Source: Spirosoma sp. KCTC 42546
Lineage (GTDB): Bacteria; Bacteroidota; Bacteroidia; Cytophagales; Spirosomataceae
Direction of reading: 5' to 3'
NCBI RefSeq assembly: GCF_006965485.1
Contig: NZ_CP041360.1
Span: forward strand, 1,860,001-1,924,000
DNA length: 64,000 nucleotides
Shown here: positions 35,010 through 44,270 of the stretch, piece by piece
Layout: each line of letters starts with the position of its first letter
Position numbering within the stretch: position 1 is the stretch's first letter
Position numbers and translations under genes: made by a program
Notes under the pieces: model-generated
Told to the model about the DNA's origin: nothing
Seen by the model: only the letters and a program-made list of their open reading frames with translations
Database searches by the model: none

Positions 35010-35984
35010 ATGATTCGCACACTCTACGTTTACGCCTTGTTATTGCTGACGATTGTTGTTCCAACCGCCCAGGCGCAGCAGGACCCTCAATTTAGTTTGT
35101 ACATGTACAACCCACTCTACTACAATCCGGCTGCCGCCGGGTCGGAGGGCGTAACCCGATTACAACTTACACACCGAACGCAGTATCTGGGTTATCAGAC
35201 AATTGGTAATGGAGATGGAAGTGCTGCGCAAAGCAGCCAGTTACTTTCGTTCAATATGCCATTGGCAAAAATTAAGAGCGGAATTGGTATTTATGCGCTG
35301 AATGATAAATATGGCCCTTCCATTAATCAGGCCGTGCAAGTTTCATACGCTTACCGGTTGGCACTGAAAAATGGAACACTGGCGTTGGGTGTGCAGGCAG
35401 GCATGTTTAATCGTGGGCTAGACTTTAGCCAGTTTCGAGCTACAGATCCTAATGATCCTCTTATCCCTACCGGACGTATTAACCAGTTTAAACCTGATAT
35501 TGGTGCAGGGGTCTATTATAACACAACTGATTATTGGATAGGTGTAAGCATGACGCACTTGAATCAGGCTACATACAGCTATGTTAGCGGGTACTCGACT
35601 GACGTTTCTGAACCTAAAGCGTATATATCGGCAGGATACCGTTTGGGATTAGGGTATAATATTGATATACAGCCCTCTGTGCTCGTTCAATATAGTACGA
35701 AACAGGGGATGACAGGGTCGGTAGCATCAGTTAATATCGTTGGAACCTATGATAACCGGATATGGGCAGGCATTGGCTATCGCTTAAAGGATGCTGCTAT
35801 GGCTACTGTTGGTATTAATCTGATGCGTAACAACGCCCTGCGTGTTGGCTATTCATTAGATGTAACAACCAGTGGAACACAAATAAAAAGCCCGACCTCG
35901 CATGAAATTATAGTAGGCTATGCATTGCCAGCACCTGATGCCCGTAAAAAACCAATTGTGAGGACACCACGGTTTCGCTATTGA
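35010..35984 (+). CDS. PorP/SprF family type IX secretion membrane protein
   Basis: A 324-residue outer-membrane barrel from the ATG at 35010, which starts a clear signal peptide (MIRTLYVYALLLLTIVVPTA). The frame is open to 34944 but the extra 22 residues do not fit one. The mature start QQDPQFSLYMYNPLYYNPAA, with the double Tyr-Asn-Pro, is the PorP/SprF hallmark. Strands with YRLGLGYNIDIQPSVLV and a closing aromatic (TPRFRY) fit a barrel. PorP/SprF proteins anchor cargo or serve the gliding adhesin at the cell surface. It precedes gldK and is likely functionally linked. Several paralogues usually exist per genome. Confidence 0.88.
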   Translation: MIRTLYVYALLLLTIVVPTAQAQQDPQFSLYMYNPLYYNPAAAGSEGVTRLQLTHRTQYLGYQTIGNGDGSAAQSSQLLSFNMPLAKIKSGIGIYALNDKYGPSINQAVQVSYAYRLALKNGTLALGVQAGMFNRGLDFSQFRATDPNDPLIPTGRINQFKPDIGAGVYYNTTDYWIGVSMTHLNQATYSYVSGYSTDVSEPKAYISAGYRLGLGYNIDIQPSVLVQYSTKQGMTGSVASVNIVGTYDNRIWAGIGYRLKDAAMATVGINLMRNNALRVGYSLDVTTSGTQIKSPTSHEIIVGYALPAPDARKKPIVRTPRFRY

Positions 35985-36066
35985 TTTTAGACCGGGAAAT
36001 AGGTTAATTTTAAGTATTCAGATCGTTTTGGCAATATTCTTGTTAGGCAGTTTGCAGCTAGTACCT

Positions 36067-36074
36067 TATTTTTG
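36067..36074 (+). promoter_or_regulatory. TAnnTTTG -7 element upstream of gldK
   Basis: TATTTTTG fits TAnnTTTG in the 254-base gap before gldK. The nearest TTG (36040-36042) is 24 bases away, slightly far. It would give a leader of about 160 bases. Confidence 0.35.
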
Positions 36075-36238
36075 GGGAATAGCCTGATCTGATGGTAAGT
36101 CAGTTTGTGCAAAATAGGAATACAGTTGAGTAAGAATACGGATAGAAAATAATTCTGAACTCGATTTTACATACAATAACCAAACAGATTTTCGTTTTTA
36201 GTCTGGTCTCGCACAAGAAGAAGAAGAAAAGGTCTACG

Positions 36239-37372
36239 ATGATGAAGTATAACTGGTTAACAGTCAACGCAACCCGGGTAGTGATGGTCGCAGCAGTGGT
36301 ACTGCTTATGCAAGGTTGTGGCTTTCTGAAGTCAAAATTTGGAGGCAAAGGCGGCAAAGGAGGAGAAGTCGGCGTTACAAACGGGGAAATTACAGCCACC
36401 GGGCGTAAAGGCTGGAAACAACCTACCCCCTATGGCATGGTTTTAGTTCCTTCAGGTTCATTTATTATGGGGCAGGCTGATGAAGATGTAGCTGCTACTC
36501 AAATTAACATGAATCGGCAGGTAACAATCAGCTCATTCTATATGGATGATGCCGAAATTTCAAACCACGAGTATCGCCAGTATGTCAATGCCTTACTGGC
36601 GGATTCGGTGTCGACATTGGGTGAAGAGGAAATTATGTCCAAATATTATCCAGACACAACTGTTTGGAAAAACGATTTCACCTATCACAACGGTGACCCA
36701 ATGCTGGAGCATTACTATGCACACCCCGCTTTTGATACCTACCCTGTAGTAGGCGTAAGCTGGATTGCAGCCAAGCACTTCTGCAAGTGGCGTACAAATA
36801 CGCTTGACGATTTTCGTACTAAAGATGGCGCTTATCGTTCGTTCGGTTTCCGTCTCCCATCGGAGGCCGAATGGGAATGGGCGGCCCGTGGCGGTAAAAA
36901 CGGGGCTAAGTATCCATGGGGAAATCCATACGTGGCTAACGGCAAAGGTTGTTACCTGGCTAATTTCAAACCACAACGTGGTAACTTCGATGCAGATGGC
37001 TATCCATATACAGCCCCAGCAACTGCGTATAGTCCAAACGATTATGGTCTGTATAACATGGCTGGAAACGTTGCTGAATGGTGCCGCGACGCTTACGCCG
37101 ATAATACAAACGCTATTGTATGGGATATGAACCCCGATAACCAGAATGCAGATGAACCTCGTAAAGTGGTTCGCGGAGGTTCCTGGAAGGATATCGCTTA
37201 CTACCTGGAAACGGGTACACGCTCTTATGAATATGAAGACCAGAAACGCTCTTATATTGGATTCCGTTGTGTAATGGATAATCTGGAAGGACGCACTGCA
37301 TCGGCTCGTGGAGGTAAGGTAGGAGGTAGCAGCAAGAGTAAAACCAGCAAAAAAGCAGCTAAAAAAGTATAA
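36239..37372 (+). CDS. gldK: GldK, type IX secretion/gliding lipoprotein
   Basis: A 377-residue outer-membrane lipoprotein of the FGE-sulfatase fold (formylglycine-generating-like, without its catalytic use). The lipobox LLMQGC puts the lipidated Cys at 27. The FGE signatures are GMVLVPSGSFIMGQADED, FYMDDAEISNHEYRQYVNAL, VGVSWIAAKHFCKWR, FRLPSEAEWEWAARGG, GNVAEWCRDAY and KVVRGGSWKDIAYYL. GldK forms a ring with GldN beneath the outer membrane in the T9SS. It is followed by gldL, gldM and gldN in the usual order, each in the same direction. Basic C-terminal tail. Confidence 0.97.
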   Translation: MMKYNWLTVNATRVVMVAAVVLLMQGCGFLKSKFGGKGGKGGEVGVTNGEITATGRKGWKQPTPYGMVLVPSGSFIMGQADEDVAATQINMNRQVTISSFYMDDAEISNHEYRQYVNALLADSVSTLGEEEIMSKYYPDTTVWKNDFTYHNGDPMLEHYYAHPAFDTYPVVGVSWIAAKHFCKWRTNTLDDFRTKDGAYRSFGFRLPSEAEWEWAARGGKNGAKYPWGNPYVANGKGCYLANFKPQRGNFDADGYPYTAPATAYSPNDYGLYNMAGNVAEWCRDAYADNTNAIVWDMNPDNQNADEPRKVVRGGSWKDIAYYLETGTRSYEYEDQKRSYIGFRCVMDNLEGRTASARGGKVGGSSKSKTSKKAAKKV

Positions 37373-37411
37373 CCAAAGTCAATTACCTATTCCATCCAAC
37401 AATCGCTTATC

Positions 37412-38224
37412 ATGGCAGCAGAAAAATCCACAAGTTTCTTTTGGGATCGTTTAGTACCAACCATTTATAGTGCCGGGGCGGCAGTCGTTATTTTCGGCGC
37501 CTGGGCTAAAATTACGCACAACGAGCAATTTGGCTTTATGTTAACGCTCGGTCTGCTAACGGAAGTAGTTATTTTTGCCTTGTACGCAGTTCAGAGTTTT
37601 ACAATGCCAGCAACAGCAGGTGATGGATATGCCTGGGAAAAAGTTTATCCTGAGCTGGCTGATGATTTTAAAGGTGAAGCCCGTAAACCAGCTCCACAAG
37701 CTAACGGTCTGACGGGTAATATGGATCAAATGTTAGCGCAGGCAAAAGTAACGCCTGACGTATTCGAACGCTTAGGATCGGGTTTCCGGAACCTGAACGA
37801 AACCGTCTCGAAGCTATCTGATCTGACAGAAGCAACAGTGGCTACAAACGACTATGCCCGGAATGTGAAGTCGGCATCGACTTCAATCTCCGAAATGAAC
37901 AAATCGTATGGTACAGCAATCACGGCGATGAATTCAATGGCTGATGCAACTACTGAAGCGAAAGATTATCGGGATCAGTTCCAGAAAGTGACCAAAAATA
38001 TGGGTGCTTTGAATGCAGTTTATGAACTGGAACTGCAGGACACAAACAAGCATTTGAAAGCTATGAACGCTTTCTATGGTAGCCTAACCGCTGCCATGGA
38101 AAATATGAGCGATGCCAGCCGCGATACACAGCAGTTTAAAAATGAACTGGCTAAGCTAACGGGTAATCTAGCGTCCCTCAATGGTGTTTATGGCAGCATG
38201 CTAACAGCCATGCGCGGCAATTAA
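37412..38224 (+). CDS. gldL: GldL, T9SS inner-membrane motor protein
   Basis: A 270-residue inner-membrane subunit of the GldLM motor that uses the proton gradient. Two N-terminal helices: TIYSAGAAVVIFGAWAKI and MLTLGLLTEVVIFALYAVQ, the second with the buried Glu at 51 that is essential in homologues. The long cytoplasmic part has coiled-coil character and two similar blocks (SYGTAITAMNSMADATTEAK and AFYGSLTAAMENMSDASRDT), a known feature. Length is typical. It is 39 bases past gldK, with a hairpin between it and gldM. Confidence 0.97.
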   Translation: MAAEKSTSFFWDRLVPTIYSAGAAVVIFGAWAKITHNEQFGFMLTLGLLTEVVIFALYAVQSFTMPATAGDGYAWEKVYPELADDFKGEARKPAPQANGLTGNMDQMLAQAKVTPDVFERLGSGFRNLNETVSKLSDLTEATVATNDYARNVKSASTSISEMNKSYGTAITAMNSMADATTEAKDYRDQFQKVTKNMGALNAVYELELQDTNKHLKAMNAFYGSLTAAMENMSDASRDTQQFKNELAKLTGNLASLNGVYGSMLTAMRGN

Positions 38225-38240
38225 AACCGGTTTACGATTG

Positions 38241-38275
38241 TAGCATAAGATTTTGTAATTCAGAATCTTATGCTA
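38241..38275 (+). other. 12-nt perfect hairpin between gldL and gldM
   Basis: TAGCATAAGATT at 38241-38252 is the exact reverse complement of 38264-38275 with an 11-nt loop and no T-run. It lies inside the operon and may stabilise the gldL mRNA 3' end or partially stop transcription. Confidence 0.65.
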
Positions 38276-38361
38276 TTCTCAGAATGTAAACTTTTCTCTT
38301 CTTAATACGATAACCGCTACGGCGGCCTGTTCCACTTTTTTTATTCTCACTACCATAGTTT

Positions 38362-39948
38362 ATGGCAGGCACAAAAGAGACACCCCGTCAGAAAATGATC
38401 GGGATGATGTATCTGGTTTTGACCGCTTTACTGGCTCTGCAAGTCACGTCGGCCATTCTGGAGAAATTCGTTTTAATTAATAATAGCTTAGAGCAATCTA
38501 CGGGAGCCGTTGGTAAAATTAATCAGGGCACATTTGACAATATTCGGGCTACGGTTGAAAAATCAGGCAATCGGGCTACTGACTTAGCCATTGTTAAACA
38601 AGCTGATGAAGTACGGAAGATAACGTCGGATGTAATTGGTGAAATTGATAAGCTCAAAGAGCAATTAGTTGTAGCTGGTGGTGGTCGCGATGAGTCGGGC
38701 AATATTAAGAACCTGAGCGAAGAAGAAAAAGTAGCTCAGCTCATGATCGGTACAAACCGTAATGGAGCTGCCTTTAAGCTGAAAGATCAACTGAATGGTT
38801 ATGTTGATAATCTTTCAAAGTACTCAGGCATAAAATATAGCCCTATGGCTCTTGATGGGAAAGATGATCCCATTGCTAGTAACTCACCAGATCAAAAAAG
38901 AAAGGATTTTGCTGAACTGAACTTTGCTCAAACGCCTGTACCTGCAGCACTGGCCGTATTAAGTCAGAAACAAGCAGATGTACGCCGTATTGAAGGTGAA
39001 GTCCTTGATGTACTAGCTAGTAAAGTGGGTGCACAAGACGTGAAATTCGATAAAATCATTGCCATGCTTAGCATGGACTCTAAAGTCGTTGTAGCGGGCA
39101 CGAAGTTTAAAGGACAAATGTTCCTGGCTGCTTCATCGTCAGGTATTCAACCTCGTATGAGCTTGAACGGTGGTGCCGTTCGGATGCAGGATGGTCAGGG
39201 TATTGTTGAATTTACAGCACAGGGTGGTGCTTATGACAAAAACGGTCTGGCTCGTCGGGTACTAACCGGCTCGATTGCTTACCAAACTCCAGCGGGTTTG
39301 AAAACAGTGCCTTTATCGGCCGAGTATTTCGTTGCGAAGCCTTCCTATCAAATTGAAACAGGTACGTTACCGCCTTTGTATCTTGGTTGCGCTAATAAAC
39401 TGAGCATTCAAAGCCCACAACTAGGTGCCTTATGGAACCCAACGATTACAGCTAATGGTGCTGCGGTAATTGCATCGGGAGAAAAAGGGAAAGTAACGGT
39501 TGTGCCGAATTCAGCTAGTGTTGCTTTAAATATTAGTAACGCTGGTAGTCTGTTAGGTACAGAGCCATTCCGAGTGAATAAAGTACCACGTCCAACTTTG
39601 CAGATTTCGGTTGGCGGAACACCAACAACGGATCCCCGTGGTGTACCGGCGTCGTCAGCACGTAGCGTGAAGATCCAGGCGGTTCCTGATCCTAGTTTTG
39701 CTGCATTCTCACCCGAGGATGCTAACTTCCGGACAACAGGGGCTACCATATCGTTAGTACGCGGTACCAGACGGGTTAAAACTGCCGAAGTAGGAGCTGG
39801 CGGAGGTTCTATTGGGGAGATTGCTGCCGAAGCGCAGCCCGGTGATCGACTAGTTATTGAAGTAAATGGAGTACAGCGCCGAAATTTCAAGGGGGATATA
39901 AGTGACGTACCCATGGGTAATACGCTAGCACAGATTTCGCTCTATTGA
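38362..39948 (+). CDS. gldM: GldM, T9SS motor periplasmic subunit
   Basis: A 528-residue single-pass protein. The short N-terminal membrane helix follows TPRQKMIGMMYLVLTALLAL, with conserved start MAGTKETPRQKMIGMMYLVL. A large periplasmic rod follows, of D1-D4 beta-domains (SGIKYSPMALDGKDDP, GTKFKGQMFLAASSSGI, SIAYQTPAGLKTVPLSAEYF, PPLYLGCANKLSIQSP, AFSPEDANFRTTGATISLV). GldM couples the GldL motor to the GldKN ring. Length and layout are typical of PorM/GldM. The gap of 137 bases before it holds a hairpin; gldN follows after 56 bases. Confidence 0.97.
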   Translation: MAGTKETPRQKMIGMMYLVLTALLALQVTSAILEKFVLINNSLEQSTGAVGKINQGTFDNIRATVEKSGNRATDLAIVKQADEVRKITSDVIGEIDKLKEQLVVAGGGRDESGNIKNLSEEEKVAQLMIGTNRNGAAFKLKDQLNGYVDNLSKYSGIKYSPMALDGKDDPIASNSPDQKRKDFAELNFAQTPVPAALAVLSQKQADVRRIEGEVLDVLASKVGAQDVKFDKIIAMLSMDSKVVVAGTKFKGQMFLAASSSGIQPRMSLNGGAVRMQDGQGIVEFTAQGGAYDKNGLARRVLTGSIAYQTPAGLKTVPLSAEYFVAKPSYQIETGTLPPLYLGCANKLSIQSPQLGALWNPTITANGAAVIASGEKGKVTVVPNSASVALNISNAGSLLGTEPFRVNKVPRPTLQISVGGTPTTDPRGVPASSARSVKIQAVPDPSFAAFSPEDANFRTTGATISLVRGTRRVKTAEVGAGGGSIGEIAAEAQPGDRLVIEVNGVQRRNFKGDISDVPMGNTLAQISLY

Positions 39949-40004
39949 TGTACTAAAGCGGTTTCTTAACCGTTAACTTACTGAATTGACAACAAGTAGT
40001 AGCC

Positions 40005-41054
40005 ATGACACAGATTAAAACGATACGATTTGCTGGTGTGCTAGCTGTAGCTGCGCTGGCATTGGCAGGGGGGAAAGCCTTGGCCCAGGAGAAGGCGAGC
40101 AGTGGCGTAAATGCAAATTCGGTTCGTGGAATCAATGAGAATGATATTATGATGAAGAAGACCCTTTGGCGTCGAATCGACCTGAAGGAGAAACAGAATC
40201 AGTCTATGTTCTCAAAGAACAATGAGATTTCAAAATATTTGATGGAAGCTGTGAAAGCTGGCCTTATTGACGCCTACACCAATGATTCGTGTACGACGAA
40301 GATAACACCTGAGAAATTTCACGAAAACCTGCTGATTCCGAATACAGGTGGTGGCCTATCTGCAGAAGAAAAAGCGGCTGGTTTTACAGAAGATGGTAAA
40401 GGCGGAGCTAAGAATGATGGCTGGGATACACCGAAAAAGGATGACAAGAAAAAGCCTGATGACGGTTGGGGAACGCCTAAGAAAGCCGCTGAGCCTGTTG
40501 ATGATGGCTGGGGAGCACCTAAGAAAAAATCAGCAGTTGCTAAAAATGCAAAGGGTAAAAAAGGAAAGAAAGTAGTTGAGCCCGTTGTAGAGCCTAAAAA
40601 GGATACGGTAGCCGTTGCTCAGGCACCTGTTTTGTCTGGCGATGAGTATTTCCCTAAAGAGTTAAATATCCTTGAAGTTAAAGAAGATTGGATTTTTGAC
40701 AAAAAACGCTCGCGTCTTTACTATGATATGCAGACAATAACGCTTCTCCTGCCAGCTGATAAGAATGCTGCTGGCTATGAAAAACCTATTGCTTCATTCA
40801 AGTATAAAGATTTAGATAAGTTATTCCGTAGTGATCCGAAGAAATTTATCTGGTATAACCCACAAAATCAGGCTCAGCACAAAAACCTGGCTGACGCATT
40901 TGATCTACGGTTATTCTATGGACGGATTACGAAAGTAGCTAATCCAGGAGATACAGACTTAGTGGGTATGTATGGCGACCGTGAAGGTTTGCTAAAATCC
41001 TATCAAACAGAATACGAATTGATGGAAACCGAACACGGTCTCTGGGAATATTAA
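40005..41054 (+). CDS. gldN: GldN, T9SS ring component, with tandem repeats
   Basis: A 349-residue periplasmic protein of the GldKN/PorKN ring, with a signal peptide (about 1-28, GVLAVAALALAGGKALAQ). The family core has NDIMMKKTLWRRIDLKEKQN at 46-65 and the C-terminal EDWIFDKKRSRLYYDMQTI, DLVGMYGDREGLLKSY. In between is an unusual insert: three near-identical nonapeptides, NDGWDTPKK at 137-145, DDGWGTPKK at 152-160 and DDGWGAPKK at 166-174, then a lysine-rich stretch to about 199. GldN homologues I know of lack such a repeat block. It ends the gldKLMN operon before a strong terminator. Confidence 0.95.
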   Translation: MTQIKTIRFAGVLAVAALALAGGKALAQEKASSGVNANSVRGINENDIMMKKTLWRRIDLKEKQNQSMFSKNNEISKYLMEAVKAGLIDAYTNDSCTTKITPEKFHENLLIPNTGGGLSAEEKAAGFTEDGKGGAKNDGWDTPKKDDKKKPDDGWGTPKKAAEPVDDGWGAPKKKSAVAKNAKGKKGKKVVEPVVEPKKDTVAVAQAPVLSGDEYFPKELNILEVKEDWIFDKKRSRLYYDMQTITLLLPADKNAAGYEKPIASFKYKDLDKLFRSDPKKFIWYNPQNQAQHKNLADAFDLRLFYGRITKVANPGDTDLVGMYGDREGLLKSYQTEYELMETEHGLWEY

Positions 41055-41056
41055 GA

Positions 41057-41116
41057 ATATCTTTATATCATAAAAAAAGCGGCTTTTAAGCCGCTTTTTT
41101 TATGATATAAAGATAT
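41057..41116. terminator. 60-bp near-perfect palindrome, two-way terminator
   Basis: Bases 41057-41085 are the exact reverse complement of 41088-41116, leaving only two bases in the centre. The inner part AAGCGGCTT with T- and A-runs on each side is a classical terminator; the outer 18 bases extend it. It starts two bases after the gldN stop codon. Confidence 0.9.
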
Positions 41117-41250
41117 GGTGGATAATATGAGCCATACCGGTAAAGTATAAGAAAAAGAAAGCAATCTCAGGTCAATTACTGACGAAGATCAGCCCTACTT
41201 ATTGCCCCTGAGGTAGCTTTACGACGAATTAGTCAGTACTCGGTAAAATC

Positions 41251-42087
41251 ATGAAAACAATTTTAGTCCCAGTCGATTTTTCGAAAACCGCAGAAAACGC
41301 ACTGATTTTTGCCATCAACTTATCGCAAAAACTCCAAGCCCATATTATTCTTTTTCACTCTTTCCACACCTATCATACGAACGCCTATGTATCTGCCAAA
41401 GCACTAGAGAAAGAATCACTTACAGCAAAGCTGCATGCTGACCAGAAACTAAAAGAACTTTACGATAACATCAGTGTCAGCGCCTTTTCTCCGCCTGAAT
41501 ATATCAGCAGTAAAAACGAGTTGCGCGAGGAACTATTGCAACTGCTGGCAGAAAGAAGTGTTGAGCTTATTGTGATGGGAACCCAGGGCTTAGGTAATAA
41601 ACTGGAAGGACGGCTCTTTGGTACAAATACCTCCTGGGTAGTAGAAAAAGCCACGTGCCCCGTAATAGTCATCCCTGAGAATCTGCAACTGGAAACGCTC
41701 GAAGAAATCGTGTATGCCAGCGATTATATGCCAGACGATATTGTCAATCTGGAAAACCTGTCGAAAATTGCTCAATCTTTCCAGGCAAACATCACAGTTA
41801 TCCATGTAATAAAAAAAGAATCGACTGCTGCTGTAAATGCACTAAAGAGTTTTGAGCAACAAGTAAAAGTAAGAACTCAGCTTTCCGGGATTAATTTCAG
41901 ACTACTAACAGGCAACAACGTAGAAAATAGGTTGGAACAGTATCTGGAAGAGAATAAAGTTAATCTATTGGTAATGTCTGCTCATTACCGCAGCTTACCC
42001 GACAAACTCTTTGGCAAAAGCCTTACAAAAAGTATGACGCTATATGCCGGCATCCCCCTGATGATCTTCCACCATAAACTCCACTAA
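41251..42087 (+). CDS. Tandem universal stress protein (UspA family)
   Basis: A 278-residue protein with two UspA domains. Domain 1 (about 1-145) starts MKTILVPVDFSKTAENALIF and ends with the ATP-binding G-x2-G-x9-G motif in MGTQGLGNKLEGRLFGTNTS. Domain 2 (about 150-278) starts EEIVYASDYMPDDIVNLENL; its motif is degenerate (SAHYRSLPDKLFGKSLT), so it may not bind ATP. Tandem Usps are cytoplasmic and respond to starvation or stress. The gene stands alone. Confidence 0.9.
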   Translation: MKTILVPVDFSKTAENALIFAINLSQKLQAHIILFHSFHTYHTNAYVSAKALEKESLTAKLHADQKLKELYDNISVSAFSPPEYISSKNELREELLQLLAERSVELIVMGTQGLGNKLEGRLFGTNTSWVVEKATCPVIVIPENLQLETLEEIVYASDYMPDDIVNLENLSKIAQSFQANITVIHVIKKESTAAVNALKSFEQQVKVRTQLSGINFRLLTGNNVENRLEQYLEENKVNLLVMSAHYRSLPDKLFGKSLTKSMTLYAGIPLMIFHHKLH

Positions 42088-42317
42088 AACAGGAGAATGG
42101 TATGAACTGTTTCATATTTGAATAAGGAGTATTGCACTGACGAGAACACTACTTTAGTAAGCATGGAATTACCCCGGTCGATTTATAGATTACGATTAGC
42201 TATTGCCAATGCCCTGTGCCCTGTTGAGCGCTTTTTGTTCTGGCTCAAAATTCGGGATGGCTCATGTTTATGAGATAATGGTATTGGTTTCTAAGCGGCT
42301 GAAAAGCCACTTTACTG

Positions 42318-44129
42318 TTATCCATTTTCAATAGTATCAAAATATTCCTTCAATTTATGTGCTCTGTCCTGTCCCACTACTTCAGCGACTTCGTCAAATG
42401 AAGCCTCTCGAATTTTTGTTACACCTTTAAAGTGTTTCAGAAGTTTAGCTGCTGTTTTTTTACCAACACCTTCCACATTTTCCAGTTCACTGATAAGGCT
42501 ATTACGACTACGTTTGTCACGGTGATACGTAATCGCAAAGCGGTGGGCTTCGTCGCGAATACGCTGGATTAGCTTGAGCGATTCTGATTTCTTATCGATG
42601 TAAAGGGGCAGATTATCTTCGGGGAAATAAATCTCTTCCAGGCGTTTAGCAATACCAATAATGGGTACTTTACCATAGAGGTCGAGGGCTTTTAAGGCAT
42701 CGCATGCTGCGCTAAGTTGCCCTTTGCCACCATCAATAACAATCAAATCAGGCATGTCGCTACCCTCTGTAAGTACACGTGTATACCGGCGGGTAACAAC
42801 CTCAAACATACTGGCAAAATCATTCGGACCGATAACGGTTTTGATGGAAAAATGCCTGTATTCTTTATTCGCAGGCTTACCGCCAATAAAACACACCATA
42901 GCCGATACGGGATTGGTACCCTGAATGTTCGAGTTATCGAAACACTCGATGCGATTTGGCAGGGATTTTAGTTGTAAATCTTGCTTTAATCGAATTAAAA
43001 CACGGTCTTTTTTACTAGCACTGGCCGTAGCTTCAGCGGCTGCCCGTTCCTGTCGTTCTCGCCGGAAATACAGTACGTTCTTCAGCGACATGTCCAGCAA
43101 TTTTTTCTTATCGCCAATTTGCGGAACTGTCACTTCAGCTTTCAAATCTACATCCAGCGGAATGTTTGAAATTATCTCTTTCGCCTGGCTACCGTATTGC
43201 TCCCGAAACTCGATAATCATCATAGCCAGAAGATCAGTATCAGCTTCATCGAGTTTCTTTTTGACTTCTACTGTATGCGTTTGAACAATCGTGCCATTCA
43301 CAACCTTCATGAAGTTGATGTAAGCAGATACTTCATCGGAAGCGATCGAAAATACATCCGCATCAGCAATCTTGGGGTTTACAACGGTTGATTTACTCTG
43401 GAACCGCTGTAAAATATCCATCTTTTCCTTGTGCTTGTGAGCCTGCTCAAATGCCAGATCGTTGGCGGCCTCCACCATCCGAGCTTTAAAATAGTCCTGC
43501 GCTGGCTTCAGGTTTCCTTTCAAAATGTGATGAACCTGTTCAATATCGTTGTTGTAATCGGCTTCGCTTTGTTTGCCCTCACAAGGGCCTTTACAATTGC
43601 CGATATGGTATTCCAGGCAAACTTTATATTTACCCGCTTCAATGTTTTCCTGAGCGAGATTAAAATTACAGGTCCGAATCGTAAACAGCTGACTAAACAT
43701 GTCAAGCACTGTGTACATAGGTTTTAGATTGGCGAAAGGGCCGTAAAACGTACCTAATTTACGATCAATACGTCGGGTTGTTAATACACGAGGAAAATGC
43801 TCATTCGTAACGCAGACGAAGGGATACGTTTTATCATCGCGCAAGAGAATGTTGAACTTTGGCTGGTATCGCTTGATGAGCTGATTCTCCAGTAAAAGCG
43901 CGTCGAATTCGGTATGAACAATGGTGAACTCAATCTTCCGAATCTGACTTACTAAGCGCAGAGTTTTTCGGTCGTGTCCTTTGGAATTGGTGAAATAGCT
44001 GCTGACCCGGTTTTTTAGATCTTTTGCTTTCCCAACATAAATGACCTCGCCCGTATGATCGAAGTAGCGATAAACTCCCGGCTCGTGCGGTACTTTGGCT
44101 AGTTCTTGTTTGTAGTCGAATTCAGGCAT
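42318..44129 (-). CDS. uvrC: Excinuclease ABC subunit C
   Basis: A 603-residue nuclease of nucleotide excision repair that cuts on both sides of a lesion marked by UvrAB. The GIY-YIG domain (about 14-92) has GVYRYFDHTGEVIYVGKA. A Cys-rich segment follows (KVCLEYHIGNCKGPCEGK), then the UVR motif (ARMVEAANDLAFEQAHKHKE), the RNase H-like C-terminal nuclease (IECFDNSNIQGTNPVSAMVC, LIVIDGGKGQLSAA), and the helix-hairpin-helix pair (NVEGVGKKTAAKLLKHFKGV, VVGQDRAHKLKEYF). Complete and of normal length. It is transcribed leftward with no near neighbour in its direction except PBP1A. Confidence 0.98.
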   Translation of the reverse strand: MPEFDYKQELAKVPHEPGVYRYFDHTGEVIYVGKAKDLKNRVSSYFTNSKGHDRKTLRLVSQIRKIEFTIVHTEFDALLLENQLIKRYQPKFNILLRDDKTYPFVCVTNEHFPRVLTTRRIDRKLGTFYGPFANLKPMYTVLDMFSQLFTIRTCNFNLAQENIEAGKYKVCLEYHIGNCKGPCEGKQSEADYNNDIEQVHHILKGNLKPAQDYFKARMVEAANDLAFEQAHKHKEKMDILQRFQSKSTVVNPKIADADVFSIASDEVSAYINFMKVVNGTIVQTHTVEVKKKLDEADTDLLAMMIIEFREQYGSQAKEIISNIPLDVDLKAEVTVPQIGDKKKLLDMSLKNVLYFRRERQERAAAEATASASKKDRVLIRLKQDLQLKSLPNRIECFDNSNIQGTNPVSAMVCFIGGKPANKEYRHFSIKTVIGPNDFASMFEVVTRRYTRVLTEGSDMPDLIVIDGGKGQLSAACDALKALDLYGKVPIIGIAKRLEEIYFPEDNLPLYIDKKSESLKLIQRIRDEAHRFAITYHRDKRSRNSLISELENVEGVGKKTAAKLLKHFKGVTKIREASFDEVAEVVGQDRAHKLKEYFDTIENG

Positions 44130-44237
44130 AGTATAGGATCGATCGGCTTGGTCAGGTTCTTACCATTTATCCAACCGGGAAGGTCGGTATTACAAAACAA
44201 CCAATATTCGTGAAAGGTTGCTTATAATTTATCGACT

Positions 44238-44263
44238 AAAAAGGCCAGCATGTTTGCTGGCCC
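44238..44263 (-). terminator. Terminator after PBP1A gene
   Basis: GGCCAGCA at 44244-44251 pairs with TGCTGGCC at 44256-44263. Read on the minus strand a run of T (TTTTT) follows. It lies 8 bases beyond the PBP1A stop. Confidence 0.85.
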
Positions 44264-44270
44264 AGGTGAG

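Noticed and set aside
42163..42273. A 36-codon frame (MELPRSIYRLRLAIANALCP...) in the gap between the Usp and uvrC genes.
   Set aside because: It is short, has no recognisable motif or signal, no promoter or ribosome-binding site, and lies in a 230-base gap where a frame of this length can occur by chance.
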